The notes under the pieces were generated by a model. The model saw only the letters and a program-made list of their open reading frames with translations. It was not told the DNA's origin and ran no database searches. From the NCBI GenBank assembly GCA_903885165.1, contig CAISHO010000126.1, positions 1 to 55,671 of the forward strand: a stretch of 55,671 bases of DNA, written 5' to 3'. Positions 1 to 8,467 of this stretch are shown here, in pieces. Positions within the stretch are counted from its first letter, which is position 1, and each line of letters starts with the position of its first letter. The position numbers and the translations under genes were made by a program. Source of the stretch: an uncultured Nitrosomonadales bacterium (lineage in GTDB: Bacteria > Pseudomonadota > Gammaproteobacteria > Burkholderiales > Gallionellaceae).

Positions 1-260
1 CCCAGACCTTCTCCCTTGGACGCTCCGGCTACCAGACCCGCGATATCGACGAACTCGACGATGGCAGGTTGCATACGCTGTGGCTTGACGATCTTGGCCA
101 ACTCGGCCATGCGAGGATCCGGCACTTCAACGATACCGACGTTAGGCTCGATTGTGCAGAAAGGGTAATTTTCTGCGGCGATTCCAGCCTTGGTCAGGGC
201 GTTGAACAGAGTGGATTTACCTACATTGGGAAGACCGACAATACCGCACTTCAAGCTCAT
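1..260 (-). CDS. ychF: Redox-regulated ATPase/GTPase YchF, N-terminal part (cut by window edge)
   Basis: The first 86 codons of an Obg-family P-loop NTPase are visible; the rest lies beyond the left edge. The protein opens [20 protein letters not shown], so the Walker A loop (GLPNVGKS) starts at about residue 9. The stretch [18 protein letters not shown] carries the G3-type motif. YchF binds ATP in preference to GTP and associates with ribosomes; that is family knowledge. It is the last gene of the minus-strand pth/rplY/prs block, a common betaproteobacterial order. About 200 bases separate it from the GNAT gene upstream, so it may have its own promoter, but I could not assign one. Confidence 0.95.
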   Translation of the reverse strand, partial: MSLKCGIVGLPNVGKSTLFNALTKAGIAAENYPFCTIEPNVGIVEVPDPRMAELAKIVKPQRMQPAIVEFVDIAGLVAGASKGEGL

Positions 261-465
261 ATAAATCCTTAAAAATCAAATAATTACAATCATCGCAATA
301 CACAGCAAAAACGTGCGAAAATGCGGAAGAAAAAGGGAAAAGCGCAAGTTTCAGGTCCAGCCGTGAATCTTCCGCCTTGCAAATTGGGTCAATTGTAACA
401 CTCCGGCCAGCGCGCTCCAAAAGCAGACGCAATGCTCAAACAGAAAAAGCCGGGGGGACGGCAAA

Positions 466-903
466 CTAAGCCGCGATGCGCTTGATCATTTTGGCGTGAG
501 GAATGCCGACCTCGATAAACTCGCCGCCTGTCACGACATAGCCTGATTTTTCATAGAAGCCGAGGGCGCTTAGGCGCGCATGCAAAGAAAAAACAACAAC
601 AGCTTGTTTTTCAAAGAATTTTTCTAAATCATTCAAGATGCGCCGTCCGAGTCCTTGCAGCTGACAGTCGGACTGAACGGCCATCTGGCGCAGCTTGACC
701 TCATGGGCGCTTACCGGCACGGCGATCACACAAGCCGACAGCGTATTGTTGGAATCAAACAGACCGAAGTGCAACTGTGCACCCTCGCCGCTTAAATCCT
801 CATCATAGAGACTCAAACCCAGCGGACGGCGCAGCACCTCGTCGCGCAGCGCGCACTCAGATTCATAATCCTCTGATTTAAAATCAATTTTCCTAAAAAT
901 CAT
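466..903 (-). CDS. GNAT-family N-acetyltransferase
   Basis: A small acetyltransferase of about 145 residues. The acetyl-CoA pyrophosphate-binding motif is visible as QCQ-type sequence CQLQGLGRRIL near residue 85, following the strand VKLRQMAV. The C-terminal ALGFYEKSGYVVTGGEF is the usual GNAT motif B. The overall pattern resembles ElaA/YjcF-type proteins, whose substrates are mostly unknown. The ORF track starts at a TTG codon; I prefer the ATG four codons downstream (MIFRKIDF), although neither has a good Shine-Dalgarno. It lies between pth and ychF on the same strand and is not part of the core conserved block, so its presence here is probably lineage specific. Substrate cannot be inferred. 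Confidence 0.85.
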   Translation of the reverse strand: MIFRKIDFKSEDYESECALRDEVLRRPLGLSLYDEDLSGEGAQLHFGLFDSNNTLSACVIAVPVSAHEVKLRQMAVQSDCQLQGLGRRILNDLEKFFEKQAVVVFSLHARLSALGFYEKSGYVVTGGEFIEVGIPHAKMIKRIAA

Positions 904-932
904 ATTCAGATTCAATTAGAAATCACCAGTTA

Positions 933-1508
933 TCACTTGGTGTGCAGCCTCAGCATCGCAGCTTCCTGCTTGCCTTCTACAATCAGCGGTGCGACATGCA
1001 GCGAATGCTGCATCGCCTCCTCTATCAATTCGCGCTCTTCGCGGCGCGGGTCGTTCAACACGTAGTTGACCACTTCCGCCCTATCACCGGGATGGCCGAT
1101 ACCTAAACGCAAGCGCCAGAAATCTTTGGTGCCGAGTTGCGCGATGATGTCTTTCAGACCGTTGTGCCCGCCGTGCCCGCCGCCCATCTTCAGACGCGCA
1201 ATGCCAGGTTGCAGATCGAGTTCGTCATGCACCACCAGAATCTCGGAGGGCAGAATTTTATAGAATTGCGCCAGCGCACCCACCGCACGGCCGGAGAGAT
1301 TCATAAAGGTCTGCGGCTTTAACAGCGCCACTTCATGACCGTGCAATTGACCGCGCGCGGCTAGGCCGTGAAACTTCGCCTCGGTGCGGAAGTTAAAATT
1401 TTCACGACCGGCTAATTCATCCACCCACCAGAAACCGACATTGTGGCGGGTCGTTTCGTATTCGCGGCCCGGATTACCCAGACCTACAATTAAGCGTATT
1501 TGCGTCAT
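933..1508 (-). CDS. pth: Peptidyl-tRNA hydrolase
   Basis: This enzyme hydrolyses the ester bond of peptidyl-tRNAs released from stalled ribosomes and recycles tRNA in the cytoplasm. The 191-residue length is normal. Family landmarks are visible: [19 protein letters not shown] with the catalytic His near residue 22, [23 protein letters not shown] with the catalytic Asp, and [13 protein letters not shown]. It follows rplY on the minus strand, an order shared by many bacteria. A hairpin terminator lies between rplY and this gene, so part of its expression may depend on read-through. Confidence 0.97.
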   Translation of the reverse strand: MTQIRLIVGLGNPGREYETTRHNVGFWWVDELAGRENFNFRTEAKFHGLAARGQLHGHEVALLKPQTFMNLSGRAVGALAQFYKILPSEILVVHDELDLQPGIARLKMGGGHGGHNGLKDIIAQLGTKDFWRLRLGIGHPGDRAEVVNYVLNDPRREERELIEEAMQHSLHVAPLIVEGKQEAAMLRLHTK

Positions 1509-1519
1509 ATCTCACCAAA

Positions 1520-1559
1520 CAAAAAACCCGCCATGCTGTTGTCAGCAATGGCGGGCTTT
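1520..1559 (-). terminator. Intrinsic terminator between rplY and pth
   Basis: On the minus strand the sequence reads GCCCGCCATTGCTGACAACA followed by GCATGGCGGG and then TTTTTTG. This gives a stem CCCGCCAT/ATGGCGGG-type pairing with a loop of roughly a dozen bases and a run of six T. The position just after the rplY stop fits a terminator or partial attenuator ahead of pth. Confidence 0.8.
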
Positions 1560-1574
1560 AAAGGATAAATCCTA

Positions 1575-2201
1575 TTACTTCTTAGCTGGTGCTGCTGGTG
1601 TTTCTGTAGCTGCAGCAGCCGCCTCAACCGCGCCGCGTGGCACGTGTACAGTGGCTACAACTGCTTCAGCAGCGTGTTCGCCGTGTGCGCACAATTCAAC
1701 GCCAGCTGGCAGCTTCAGATCGCCCAGATGTACTGAGTGACCCAATTGCAGATCGGCCAGATCAACTTCGATGAAGGTAGGCAAATCAGCTGGCAGGCAT
1801 GATACTTCTGCGTCGATCATCACGTGGCTGATCTTACCGCCGCCGGTCTTAACGCCTGGAGCGACGTCAGCATTGATGAAGTGCAAAGGCACCTTGATGT
1901 GAATCTTCTTGCTCAGATCAACGCGCTGAAAGTCCATATGCTGAACTTGTTGACGGAAAGGATGGTTAACGAAAGCGCGCAATTGCACCGCTTCTTCTTT
2001 GCCATCCAGAGTCATTGTCAGAATCGATGCGTGAAATGCTTCAGCGCGCAGCTTGTAGTACATTTCGTTATGATTCATTTCGATCATAACTGCGTCGCCT
2101 GAACCGTAAACTACGCCTGGCAGAATACCGGCTTTACGCAGACGGCGGCTCGCACCCGTACCTTGCGTTTTACGTGTTGTTGCATTGAATGTAATCGTCA
2201 T
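1575..2201 (-). CDS. rplY: 50S ribosomal protein L25/general stress protein Ctc
   Basis: This protein binds 5S rRNA in the large ribosomal subunit. At 208 residues it is the long TL5/Ctc form: an N-terminal L25 domain (residues 1-95, with RKTQGTGASRRLRKAGILPG near the start and VYGSGD) followed by a beta-rich C-terminal domain ending in an Ala/Pro/Lys-rich tail. The start is an ATG preceded by GGAGAAG. It lies directly after prs on the minus strand, the standard order, and is followed by a strong hairpin terminator. Confidence 0.97.
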   Translation of the reverse strand: MTITFNATTRKTQGTGASRRLRKAGILPGVVYGSGDAVMIEMNHNEMYYKLRAEAFHASILTMTLDGKEEAVQLRAFVNHPFRQQVQHMDFQRVDLSKKIHIKVPLHFINADVAPGVKTGGGKISHVMIDAEVSCLPADLPTFIEVDLADLQLGHSVHLGDLKLPAGVELCAHGEHAAEAVVATVHVPRGAVEAAAAATETPAAPAKK

Positions 2202-2294
2202 TTTTTACTTCTCCAAATATAGAATCGACCGCGACCAGTCGATTCAAACAAACAGCAGCCAACATGGCTGCCATTAAAACTTTACCCAGCCGGC

Positions 2295-3245
2295 TTATTC
2301 TGTGAACAGCGAGCTGACAGATTCTTCGTTATTGATACGACGTATGGTTTCCGCCATCAATTCTGCGGTGCTGAGCTGGCGAATACGGCTGCATTTTTGC
2401 GCCGCTTCCGACAAAGGAATCGTGTCGGTGACTACCAGTTCGTCGATCGCTGAATTTTCGATGCGTTCGATCGCAGGACCGGACAATACAGGATGTGTAC
2501 AGTAAGCCAATACACGGGTTGCACCCTTTTCCTTGAGCGCCTTAGCGGCTTCGCACAAGGTATTTGCCGTATCAACCAGATCATCCATAATCAGGCAAGT
2601 GCGACCGGACACTTCACCAATGATGTTCATCACCTTGGAAACATTAGCGCGTGGACGACGTTTGTCGATAATCGCCAAATCGGCATCCAGCTGTTTAGCC
2701 AGCGCACGGGCACGAACCACACCACCGACGTCAGGGGATACCACCATCAAGTCCGGGTAGTTCTGACGCCATACATCGGCCAGCAAAATCGGCGTGGCAT
2801 AGATGTTATCTACAGGAATATCGAAGAAACCCTGAATCTGGTCTGAGTGTAAGTCCATGGTCAACAGGCGGTCTACACCGGCACCGGTGAGCATGTCTGC
2901 TACGACTTTAGCGGTAATCGCGACGCGCGCCGAACGCGGACGTCGATCCTGACGGGCGTAGCCGAAATACGGCATCGCAGCAGTGATACGACCGGCGGAG
3001 GCGCGTTTCAACGCATCCACCATGACCATCACTTCCATCAAATTATCATTGGTCGGCGCGCAGGTGGATTGCAATACAAAGACATCCCTGCCACGCACAT
3101 TCTCAAGAAGTTCTACCGTCACTTCGCCGTCTGAAAAACGGCCGACTGTCGCCCGGCCCAGTGTGATATCCAAATGCTTTGCAACCGCTTCAGCAAGCTT
3201 TGGGTTAGCATTACCGGTGAATACCATCAAGCTATCGTAGGACAC
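2295..3245 (-). CDS. prs: Ribose-phosphate pyrophosphokinase (PRPP synthetase)
   Basis: It makes PRPP from ribose 5-phosphate and ATP, feeding purine, pyrimidine, NAD, histidine and tryptophan synthesis. The length of 316 residues is typical. Visible landmarks are [18 protein letters not shown], the regulatory flexible-loop region [11 protein letters not shown], and the PRPP-binding loop [12 protein letters not shown]. The start codon is GTG (MSYDSLMVF) with AAGGGG a short distance upstream; no ATG gives the full conserved N-terminus. It lies between tRNA-Gln and rplY, with a hairpin and T-run immediately upstream. Confidence 0.97.
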   Translation of the reverse strand: MSYDSLMVFTGNANPKLAEAVAKHLDITLGRATVGRFSDGEVTVELLENVRGRDVFVLQSTCAPTNDNLMEVMVMVDALKRASAGRITAAMPYFGYARQDRRPRSARVAITAKVVADMLTGAGVDRLLTMDLHSDQIQGFFDIPVDNIYATPILLADVWRQNYPDLMVVSPDVGGVVRARALAKQLDADLAIIDKRRPRANVSKVMNIIGEVSGRTCLIMDDLVDTANTLCEAAKALKEKGATRVLAYCTHPVLSGPAIERIENSAIDELVVTDTIPLSEAAQKCSRIRQLSTAELMAETIRRINNEESVSSLFTE

Positions 3246-3260
3246 GTGAACCCCTTAAGT

Positions 3261-3291
3261 AAAAAAACCAAAAGGGCACCATAAGTGCCCT
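3261..3291 (-). terminator. Terminator-like hairpin between tRNA-Gln and prs
   Basis: On the minus strand a seven-base stem AGGGCAC/GTGCCCT with a five-base loop is followed by TTTTGGTTTTTTT. It begins only a few bases after the tRNA 3' CCA and ends just ahead of the prs Shine-Dalgarno. It could end the lolB-ispE-tRNA transcript or attenuate read-through into prs. Confidence 0.75.
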
Positions 3292-3296
3292 GAATA

Positions 3297-3371
3297 TGGC
3301 TGAGGAGGTAGGGATCGAACCTACGAATGACGGGATCAAAACCCGTTGCCTTACCACTTGGCGACTCCCCA
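3297..3371 (-). tRNA. tRNA-Gln (anticodon TTG)
   Basis: The minus strand reads TGGGGAGTCGCCAAGTGGTA at the 5' end and has an encoded 3' CCA. The acceptor stem TGGGGAG/CTCCTCA pairs with one G-T. The D arm, the anticodon stem CGGG/CCCG with loop TTTTGAT (anticodon TTG, glutamine), and the T arm with GTTCGATC are all present. It begins about ten bases after the ispE stop, so it is probably cut from the lolB-ispE transcript. tRNA-Gln between ispE and prs is a conserved arrangement in beta- and gammaproteobacteria. Confidence 0.97.
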
Positions 3372-3381
3372 ATAAACTGCT

Positions 3382-4206
3382 TCACACCCAATCAAACAAC
3401 GGATGCTTCATTAAACCTTGTACTACTACGCCGCGCTGCGACACTTTCTGTAAAACCGCTTCTGCTTCGCTTTGACTCTCAAAGCTGGCAAACACGCATG
3501 CTCCAGATCCTGTCATCATTGCCCTACCATACTGACCCAGCTCGGCTATGCAACTTGCCACTTCGGGGTAGAGACTACAAACCACCGGTTCCAGATCGTT
3601 TCGGCATTGCTGCAACGAGAGGGCGCGAATTATTATCGAATCCGTGTCCCTTGTCAATCCTGAATTTGAAAATATATTCGCAGTCGGCACATGAACAGGC
3701 GGAAAAAGCACTACATACCAGGCCGGCGGCAGCGCATAAGCCTGCAATTTTTCCCCTACGCCTTCCGCAAAAGCGTTCTCACCAAATACGAATACCGGCA
3801 CATCTGCGCCTAACTTCAGGCCCAACTCCATCAGGCGTATCCGCGACAAACCCAATGACCATAAGCGGTTTAACGCGATCAGGGTGGTTGCCGCATCAGA
3901 ACTGCCGCCCCCTAATCCACCCCCCATCGGAATACACTTCTCCAATTCAATATCGACCCCTAACGTACAGCCGGTTTCTTTTTTCAATAACAGTGCCGCA
4001 CGTACACATAAATCCTGATCTTCCGGCACATCGGCAATATGATTGACGCGATGCACCTCGCCATCGCTGCGCAGGGAAAAATGCAGCGTGTCGTTCAAAT
4101 CGATAAAACGGAACAAAGTTTGCAGCAAATGATAGCCATCCGCACGACGGCCTGTCACATGCAGAAATAAATTCAGCTTGGCTGGAGCCGGACAAGATAT
4201 TTTCAT
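3382..4206 (-). CDS. ispE: 4-diphosphocytidyl-2-C-methyl-D-erythritol kinase
   Basis: A GHMP-family kinase phosphorylating CDP-methylerythritol in the MEP isoprenoid pathway. The N-terminal PAPAKLNLFLHVTGRRADGYH and the ATP-binding glycine loop PMGGGLGGGSSDAAT (about residue 90) are diagnostic, and MMTGSGACVFA is the third GHMP motif. The ORF track begins six codons upstream. I place the start at the ATG (MKISCPAP) that overlaps the lolB TGA as ATGA, giving about 274 residues and translational coupling. tRNA-Gln follows directly. Confidence 0.96.
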   Translation of the reverse strand: MKISCPAPAKLNLFLHVTGRRADGYHLLQTLFRFIDLNDTLHFSLRSDGEVHRVNHIADVPEDQDLCVRAALLLKKETGCTLGVDIELEKCIPMGGGLGGGSSDAATTLIALNRLWSLGLSRIRLMELGLKLGADVPVFVFGENAFAEGVGEKLQAYALPPAWYVVLFPPVHVPTANIFSNSGLTRDTDSIIIRALSLQQCRNDLEPVVCSLYPEVASCIAELGQYGRAMMTGSGACVFASFESQSEAEAVLQKVSQRGVVVQGLMKHPLFDWV

Positions 4207-4790
4207 TTCGGATTCCATTCCCACTCATCAATCAATAACTGCAACTGCAAGTCCTGACGGGACAAAGCCATACGTTGCGGCAAACTGCGGGCATCTGTTT
4301 CGGCGTAACGCAGATAGCGCACTTCCCAACCCTCCTGACGCAACACTGTCAGGCGGCCCAACTCATCGCGCTCGGCTAGCAAATCACCCTCAGCGGGCAT
4401 ACCCAGCACCCAGTGGTGCAATCCATCCAGTTGCAAGCGCCAGCCCAGCACCTGCATCATCAAGGATTCGACGTCACGATCCGCATAGTGTTTATCGCCG
4501 TTATCTAGCGTGGCCTGATTGCCGTCACGATAAATGCGCGCCGCCGTCTGACCCAGCGGATTGAGCAACAGAATTTCATCGGTCTGCGCCAGATGCACCC
4601 AACGCAGGCCCGCCGTATCCCGCTTGCCCTGATGCTGGATCGAGATACGACCATTCATAGCGAAAGCGGCTGACTCCACTTGCGCGGGACGCGCGACCGG
4701 CGCGACGGGTTGATGCGCACAACCGGCTAGCATGAACAACATAAAAACCCAAAGCGGGGTCAAAACCCGAAATCGGGTCAGGTTTTGCAT
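4203..4790 (-). CDS. lolB: Outer-membrane lipoprotein insertion factor LolB
   Basis: LolB receives lipoproteins from the LolA carrier and inserts them in the outer membrane. From the ATG I chose (MQNLTRFRV), a hydrophobic segment leads to the lipobox LAGC near residue 22, so the protein is itself a lipoprotein of about 195 residues. The core FAMNGRISIQHQGKRDTAGLRW followed by DEILLLNPLGQTAARI matches LolB. The ORF track extends 22 codons further upstream, but that would bury the signal peptide, and GGAG lies near the inner ATG. It overlaps ispE by four bases and follows the TPR lipoprotein gene. Confidence 0.92.
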   Translation of the reverse strand: MQNLTRFRVLTPLWVFMLFMLAGCAHQPVAPVARPAQVESAAFAMNGRISIQHQGKRDTAGLRWVHLAQTDEILLLNPLGQTAARIYRDGNQATLDNGDKHYADRDVESLMMQVLGWRLQLDGLHHWVLGMPAEGDLLAERDELGRLTVLRQEGWEVRYLRYAETDARSLPQRMALSRQDLQLQLLIDEWEWNPK

Positions 4791-4872
4791 TAACACGTTA
4801 CGCTCCATACTCAAATATCTAAACCGAAGGACCTGCAGTCGACTAACAGATAGCAAACCTCAGGGAATCTGT

Positions 4873-6624
4873 TCAAGGCTGAAAACGCTTGATTACCGCG
4901 CGCAGCATCACATTATCAGGATTTGCCTTAAGACTATTCTGCCAAAGCTTTACAGCCTCCTCCTTATCGCCGCGCGCCCAAAGCGCCTCACCTAAATGCG
5001 CGGCAATTTCAGGATCCGGATTACCCGCATAGGCACGGCGCAACATAGCTACACTCTCATCGAGCCTGCCGCTGCGGAAATATCCCCATCCTACGCTATC
5101 CATAATCGCCAGATCGTCGGGTGCCAGTTGCAAGGCTTTCTCGACCAACTGCACCGCCTCCGGGATACGCACATTGCGTTCGAGCAAACTGTAACCTAAC
5201 GCATTGTAGGCGTGGGCGTGATCCGGTTTGATTTTGATCAGCTTGCGTAGCAACTGCTCGGCCACCTCATAATGACCCAGCATATCACCCAGCATCGCTG
5301 CCTCATACATTAACTCGGGCTGATTGGGCAGCTTGATCAGACTTTGCTGCAAGAACTGATAGGCCTCCCTTTGCTGATTGGTATCGCGCAACAATCGTGC
5401 TTCGATCAACACTAGCTGCAAATGCTGCGCGTCGGTCGAGGCTTGAATTTTCTGTAAGAATAGTCTGGCCTCGGCGTTCTGCCCCTTTTTGCTCAGCAGA
5501 AACACCACTCGCAACTGAGCCGGAAACAGATATTCACCCGAATTCACCTCGCGATAATGCAATAACGCCTCGACCTCATCTTCTTTGGCCTCGCTCAATT
5601 GGCCTAAGAAATACGCCACACCATCCCGCCCCTGGCCGTGTTTACCTAACGCCAGCCTCAACTGAGCTTCAGCCCCCGACAAATCGTTCAGTTGCAGAGA
5701 AATCAGCGCCACGGCGAACGCCAGATCGACGTTATCGGGACTGGCATCCGCTAAAGTCTGAAACTCTTTACGCGCCAGCGAATATTGCTTCTGCTCCAGC
5801 AGCGTACGCGCGTATTGCAGACGGATGTCGTCAGCCTGTGGATGACGAGCCAAATAGGTCGATAACAGCAACAGACTCTGTTCAGGCCTTTTTTTACGCA
5901 GCAGCTGCGCCTCCAGCGACACGACAAAATCCCAGTCCGGCTTAATGCGACTCGCCTCGCGCACTTCATCTAATGCAAGCACCTCATCCCCGGCCGCCTG
6001 CGCCAACTGCGCCACCATCCAGTGTGCCTCGGCCACTTTAGGATAAGGACGGGCTAAATCGCGCACCAGTTGCAGTGCAGCCTTTTTATCCGGATACGCG
6101 GAGAACAGCGGGTAGATTTGCAAAAATATCGGCCCGACATCCGGCTCGGACGACTTGAATACCTTAATAAACTCAGGACGCGCCTCATCCAGACGGCCTC
6201 CGCGCAGTAGTAAGGAAGACAACACGCGCGGCGTCATTCCTGCGCTTGGGTCAATTTCCTGCCAGAAACGGAACGCATCGACCGTTTTATTCATATCGCC
6301 CGATTCCAACGCCAATTGCGCTGCGCGTTTAGCCAGACGAGGATCCCGTGTTTTGCGGGCAATATCCGTACTGCCTTCCACTGCCAACGCCTTGTGGCCG
6401 CGCTGATTGGCAAACTCGGTGAGCAATAACTCATAAAGCAACTCGCTATCGAGTTCGACATCTGGTAGCGGCGGACCAACTTCGGCGACAGGTTCAATCG
6501 TCTTTTCCGTGACAGACTCAGATTGCGCAACCGGTTTCACCGGGATAAGCTCGGTTTGTTTCGGCGCATGCGCGCAGCCGGCAAGCAGCAAACTGCCCAT
6601 AAGCAGATATTTAAAAGTGTTCAT
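4873..6624 (-). CDS. TPR-repeat lipoprotein
   Basis: A protein of about 583 residues with a lipoprotein signal (MNTFKYLLMGSLLLAGCAHA, lipobox LAGC) and then almost entirely helical tetratricopeptide repeats. Several near-consensus units are visible, for example HAYNALGYSLLERNVRIPEA and DSVGWGYFRSGRLDESVAML. Proteins of this type, next to lolB, are common in betaproteobacteria; the function is undefined, probably an envelope scaffold. The start follows the signal peptide, ten codons inside the ORF-track frame. It is the first gene of the minus-strand lolB-ispE-tRNA unit and is divergent from the ABC transporter across a 77-base gap. Confidence 0.88.
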   Translation of the reverse strand: MNTFKYLLMGSLLLAGCAHAPKQTELIPVKPVAQSESVTEKTIEPVAEVGPPLPDVELDSELLYELLLTEFANQRGHKALAVEGSTDIARKTRDPRLAKRAAQLALESGDMNKTVDAFRFWQEIDPSAGMTPRVLSSLLLRGGRLDEARPEFIKVFKSSEPDVGPIFLQIYPLFSAYPDKKAALQLVRDLARPYPKVAEAHWMVAQLAQAAGDEVLALDEVREASRIKPDWDFVVSLEAQLLRKKRPEQSLLLLSTYLARHPQADDIRLQYARTLLEQKQYSLARKEFQTLADASPDNVDLAFAVALISLQLNDLSGAEAQLRLALGKHGQGRDGVAYFLGQLSEAKEDEVEALLHYREVNSGEYLFPAQLRVVFLLSKKGQNAEARLFLQKIQASTDAQHLQLVLIEARLLRDTNQQREAYQFLQQSLIKLPNQPELMYEAAMLGDMLGHYEVAEQLLRKLIKIKPDHAHAYNALGYSLLERNVRIPEAVQLVEKALQLAPDDLAIMDSVGWGYFRSGRLDESVAMLRRAYAGNPDPEIAAHLGEALWARGDKEEAVKLWQNSLKANPDNVMLRAVIKRFQP

Positions 6625-6701
6625 AGCAATACAGCTTTTGATACGGGAGTACATATTAGGTTATATTCAGCCCAGTCCACAACCACAACGGCCACAGTAC
6701 C

Positions 6702-7724
6702 TTGTCTAACGCGATCCCTGAAATCACACTTTATGCACGCAACCTGACGCGCCGCTTCGGCAATCAGCTCATCATCCACGACCTGACGCTGGAATTAAAG
6801 CGCGGCGAGGTGCTGGGTTTACTGGGCCACAACGGTGCTGGCAAAAGCACCACCTTGCAAATGCTGACCGGCTGCCTGCTGCCCGACAGCGGCGAAATCG
6901 AAATCTGCGGGATCAACCTGAAGAAGAATCCCCAGCTCGCCAAAGCGCACATCGGCTATCTGCCGGAAACACCGCCACTCTACAAAGAGCTGAGCGTAGA
7001 CGATTATCTGACCTTTGCAGCGTACCTGCGCGGCATAAAGAAAGCAGAGGTGGACGACGCACTTAATACGGCTGTAAAACGCTGCGGACTGGAATCGGTT
7101 AGACGAAAAATAATATCAACCTTATCAAAAGGTTATCAACAACGAGTCGGCATCGCTCAGGCCATCATCCACAGCCCTGCCGTGATCGTGCTGGACGAAC
7201 CGACCGTGGGTCTGGATCCCGCGCAAATCCGGGATATTCGCAACCTGATCCGGGAACTGGGCAACACCAGCAGCGTGATCCTCTCCACCCATCTGCTGCA
7301 TGAAGTCGAGAGCGTGTGCGACCGGGTAGAAATCATGCAGCAGGGGCGCTTAATCTACAGCGATTCGAGCCTGCGTATGCAGCACTACGGAGAAGTTTCA
7401 GGCTTTATCATCTCACTGCAAAATCCGCCGCCCATATCCGAATTGCAAGCGATACCCGGAGTCACGCGCGTCGAGCAAGTCTCAGCGAATGATTTCCGCA
7501 TCCTGCATGAAGCCGTGGACAACCCCGGCAGCAGGCTCCTGGCCATCGCTGCCGAAAACAACTGGCAACTGGCGCAACTCACCCCGCTGCACACCACGCT
7601 GGAAGAGGTCTTTGTTAAAATCACCAGCGACAATGCGAATTTGCCCAAAAGACCGCAAGGGTCTTCGCCTAAAAACATAGTCGCACCAAACGCTCCTTGT
7701 TTTGAGCGAGGCCCCCAGCCATGA
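6702..7724 (+). CDS. ABC transporter ATP-binding protein, GldA-like
   Basis: An ABC ATPase of 340 residues. Walker A is [12 protein letters not shown] (about residue 40), the signature is [15 protein letters not shown], and Walker B is [13 protein letters not shown] followed by the switch LSTHLLHEV. The C-terminal ~120 residues form the regulatory extension of drug/gliding-type exporters. The start is TTG with no in-frame ATG nearby and only a weak ribosome site. Its TGA overlaps the permease start as ATGA. With the next two genes it forms a GldA-GldF-GldG-like set. Such sets export or act mechanically on unknown substrates; gliding motility is not implied. Confidence 0.9.
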   Translation: MSNAIPEITLYARNLTRRFGNQLIIHDLTLELKRGEVLGLLGHNGAGKSTTLQMLTGCLLPDSGEIEICGINLKKNPQLAKAHIGYLPETPPLYKELSVDDYLTFAAYLRGIKKAEVDDALNTAVKRCGLESVRRKIISTLSKGYQQRVGIAQAIIHSPAVIVLDEPTVGLDPAQIRDIRNLIRELGNTSSVILSTHLLHEVESVCDRVEIMQQGRLIYSDSSLRMQHYGEVSGFIISLQNPPPISELQAIPGVTRVEQVSANDFRILHEAVDNPGSRLLAIAAENNWQLAQLTPLHTTLEEVFVKITSDNANLPKRPQGSSPKNIVAPNAPCFERGPQP

Positions 7725-8464
7725 TACGTCTCATCGCAATGCGCGAACTGCGCAGCCTGTTTTCCATGCCCTCGACCTGGTTCGTGCTGGCCGTGTTGCA
7801 ATTCATCTTCGCCTGGTTTTTTCTGGCCAGACTGGAAGCCTTTTTAGAGATCCAGCCGCAACTGGCGCAACTGGCCAATCCGCCGGGCGTGACCATCACC
7901 GTCGCCGCCCCACTGTTCTACACGGCCGCACTGTTGCTGATGATGCTGGTACCGATGTTCACCATGCGGCTAATCGCCGAGGAACGGCGCAATCAGACGC
8001 TCACCCTGTTGCTCGCCGCCCCCTTGTCGGGCAGACACATCGTGCTGGGTAAATTTGCCGGTCTGCTGAGTTTTCTGCTGATCATGATCATCTCGCTGCC
8101 GCTGATGGCCTATTCTTTGGCGCTGGGCACCCATCTGGATGGCGGCCTGCTGCTGGCCAACTGCATCGGCTTAATTCTGCTCACCGCTTGTTATGTCGCG
8201 CTGGGTCTTTATATATCCTCGCTCACCACGCAACCGCTGATCGCCGCGATCGGCGCACTGGCAGTTCTGGTCGGACTCTGGCTGGCCGATATCGGCGCAC
8301 CGGCCGCCGAGTCGCCCTGGCACCAATTTTCCCCCTTGTATCATTTCCAGAATTTCAACGCCGGCCTGCTCGACAGCAGCGATGCGGCTTACTTCGTGCT
8401 GTTCACCGCCGTCTTCCTGCTCTTGACCATGAAGCGACTGCACAACAACCGGGTATACGGATAA
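7721..8464 (+). CDS. ABC transporter permease, GldF/ABC-2 type
   Basis: An integral membrane protein of 247 residues with about six hydrophobic segments, for example ATAALL-type FYTAALLLMMLVPMFTMRL, FAGLLSFLLIMIISLPLMAY and a last one YFVLFTAVFLLLTMKRL. The motif MRLIAEERRNQTLTLLLAAPLS is typical of ABC-2 permeases of the GldF/NosY kind. It overlaps the ATPase gene by four bases and is followed three bases later by the auxiliary gene, so the three are cotranslated. Substrate unknown. Confidence 0.9.
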   Translation: MIRLIAMRELRSLFSMPSTWFVLAVLQFIFAWFFLARLEAFLEIQPQLAQLANPPGVTITVAAPLFYTAALLLMMLVPMFTMRLIAEERRNQTLTLLLAAPLSGRHIVLGKFAGLLSFLLIMIISLPLMAYSLALGTHLDGGLLLANCIGLILLTACYVALGLYISSLTTQPLIAAIGALAVLVGLWLADIGAPAAESPWHQFSPLYHFQNFNAGLLDSSDAAYFVLFTAVFLLLTMKRLHNNRVYG

Positions 8465-8467
8465 ATC

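Noticed and set aside
217-432. A 71-residue minus-strand ORF upstream of ychF
   Set aside because: It overlaps the ychF start in another frame, and nothing in it resembles a protein family.
3327-4046. A 239-residue plus-strand ORF opposite ispE and tRNA-Gln
   Set aside because: It is antisense to a well-supported gene and a tRNA, has no ribosome site and shows low-complexity translation rich in Pro, Ser and Arg.
5397-5945. A 182-residue plus-strand ORF inside the TPR gene
   Set aside because: Shadow of the TPR coding frame; Arg/Pro/Ala-rich translation typical of antisense reading.
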